This document shows, one piece after another, positions 4,818 through 5,730 of a stretch of 5,730 nucleotides of DNA. The stretch's first letter is position 1. Each line of letters begins with the position of its first letter. The notes beneath the pieces are model-generated. The model had not been told where the DNA came from. It saw nothing but the letters and a program-made list of their open reading frames with translations, and searched no databases. A program made the translations under genes and the position numbers. Origin of the DNA: Bacillota bacterium (GTDB taxonomy: Bacteria > Bacillota > Clostridia > Lachnospirales > Lachnospiraceae); assembly GCA_023428885.1 (NCBI GenBank), contig JAEYWQ010000202.1, positions 1 through 5,730 on the forward strand, read 5' to 3'.

Positions 4818-5730
4818 CTATAATGCTTTGTCCATATAGGCACGATTCTTTTCAATTTCATTGTAATTGTAGATATACCCTTTCGTTGTATCGGTATCCT
4901 CATGCCCCATATAAACACTGATTTCCTCTAAAGGCATGCCTCCTGCATACAACCGACTGGCAAAGGTTCTTCGGATACAATGACTGCTCTTAAACGTTAT
5001 TCCGGCATCTCTGCAATATTTCTCCAACCAGTAGTTAAAGCTTCTGCTCGTCATTCTTTCACCGTTAGCCTGAGTAAACAGATATTCACTTTCAGGTGAG
5101 AGCTTTTTCACCTCTTCCAGAATTTTTTTCGCCTTTTTTGATAAGGGAATGGTCCGATAGCCAGCGGAAATATCATGTTTCACGTATTCCACAACCTTGT
5201 AACCTTTGCGGATATATACTCCGTTTACTCTTTCCTCATCGACAATCTCCATCTTATGAATATAGACTTCACCATCAATCATGTCTTCCTTTTGCAGAAC
5301 TACCAGTTCACCTATCCTTGTTCCGATTTGGAAATCCATCAAAATCGTATAGGCTTCCATGGTTTCTTGCTGATAGAGAAAATCTTCAAGGACTTCCATT
5401 TCTTTTTCGAGATAGAGCCTAGAACCATCCTTTTTCTTTTGAATAGAGCGGAACTTTACGTCTGTATGTGTGTTAAGAAGCGGATTTACCGATAGTATCT
5501 CCTTATCCATTGCTATCTGATAGACAGCATTCAGGATAGTTTTCATGTTGTTAAATTCTTTTCTGGAAAACTTAAATGTGGTAATGGAATCATTCAGAAA
5601 ATCGTTCAGCATTTTGGTTGTTATTTTCTTAATAGGAATCGTGACAAGCTTATTATCAGCATAATACTTACGCCAATGTTGTTCATCCCGTTTGACAGTC
5701 TTAATATCGATAGTACCTTCTACAGACTGC
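4818..5730 (-). CDS. Tyrosine recombinase (site-specific integrase), second copy, 5' end outside window
   Basis: The visible 303 codons match residues 103-405 of the left integrase and run open to the window edge, so the gene is partial here only because the window ends. The first 39 visible residues (Gln103 to Lys141) equal the left protein. From the ATG at 5612 onward I count about 27 differences in 264 residues, roughly 90% identity. All catalytic residues are kept: Arg in GTRIGEL, Lys before the YRTIPL hairpin, HCIRR, MGHEDTDTTKG and the Tyr in TTKGY. No frameshift or stop is seen, so it is probably functional. It points at the 3' end of the right tRNA-Gly, mirroring the left arm, and would serve a related element lying to the right. 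The ATG at 5612 is internal and not the start. Confidence 0.93.
   Translation of the reverse strand, partial: QSVEGTIDIKTVKRDEQHWRKYYADNKLVTIPIKKITTKMLNDFLNDSITTFKFSRKEFNNMKTILNAVYQIAMDKEILSVNPLLNTHTDVKFRSIQKKKDGSRLYLEKEMEVLEDFLYQQETMEAYTILMDFQIGTRIGELVVLQKEDMIDGEVYIHKMEIVDEERVNGVYIRKGYKVVEYVKHDISAGYRTIPLSKKAKKILEEVKKLSPESEYLFTQANGERMTSRSFNYWLEKYCRDAGITFKSSHCIRRTFASRLYAGGMPLEEISVYMGHEDTDTTKGYIYNYNEIEKNRAYMDKAL

Larger units (their letters stand above)
4628..5730 (-). repeat. Right arm of the ~1.1-kb imperfect inverted repeat
   Basis: Reverse-complement partner of 326-1417, starting exactly at the tRNA 5' end and running off the window inside the integrase gene. It is 11 bp longer than the left arm, matching the tandem duplication at 4791-4812. 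Homologous recombination between the arms would invert the 3.2 kb between them. Confidence 0.95.

Noticed and set aside
4588..4839. Small open frames running through the tRNA genes and terminators (also at 1233-1445, minus strand)
   Set aside because: They are translations of the tRNA and its terminator, have no ribosome binding site, and look alike only because the tRNA units are repeated.
5096..5495. Open frames antisense to the integrase genes (also at 694-960, minus strand)
   Set aside because: They overlap well-supported catalytic-domain coding on the other strand, lack start signals and match no recognisable family.
4818..5612. The right integrase as a truncated gene starting at the internal ATG at 5612
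   Set aside because: The frame stays open upstream to the window edge and matches the left integrase codon for codon, so the cut is by the window and not by mutation.
1..5730. A composite transposon with the two integrase-tRNA units as its ends
   Set aside because: Tyrosine integrases act at att sites and do not mobilise flanked DNA as paired insertion sequences do. The tRNA-facing arrangement and different tRNA promoters fit two independent insertions better.

Overview
The window looks like a low-GC Gram-positive chromosome, most likely of the Clostridia (Lachnospiraceae-like). This is an inference from the AT-rich sequence, strong AGGAGG ribosome binding sites, consensus TTGACA/TATNAT promoters, a Firmicutes-type tyrosine integrase and a cysteine-rich IS30-type transposase remnant. 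No species can be named from the sequence alone.

The layout is a near mirror image. On the left, a complete integrase gene (21-1238, +) converges on a tRNA-Gly(GCC) gene (1346-1417, -). On the right, an identical tRNA-Gly(GCC) gene (4628-4699, +) converges on a second integrase gene (4818 to beyond the window end, -), whose visible protein is about 90% identical to the first. The two arms (326-1417 and 4628-5730) form an inverted repeat. Their only net length difference is 11 bp, matched by an 11-bp tandem duplication next to the right integrase stop codon. The repeat stops abruptly at the 5' ends of the tRNA genes. Each tRNA keeps its own promoter and leader, while the terminator hairpin and twin 9-bp repeats between tRNA and integrase are shared. 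I read this as two related integrative elements, each inserted at the 3' end of one of two paralogous tRNA-Gly genes and each extending outward from the window.

Between the tRNA genes lies 3.2 kb that would be host DNA trapped between the elements. It holds a dead IS30-family transposase (1653-2638: frameshifted, altered at a catalytic motif, missing its C-terminus) and an intact cytoplasmic glycoside hydrolase family 2 enzyme (2747-4504) with its own extended -10 promoter. The enzyme gene ends in a perfect 21-bp-stem hairpin that contains its last codons and stop codon.

Functionally, the integrases would insert and excise the outward-lying elements at the tRNA 3' ends, and the shared terminator would keep the tRNA genes properly ended after insertion. 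The GH2 enzyme is an unrelated sugar-processing cargo or host gene. Because the arms are inverted repeats carrying matching attachment regions, the 3.2-kb segment is a candidate for inversion.
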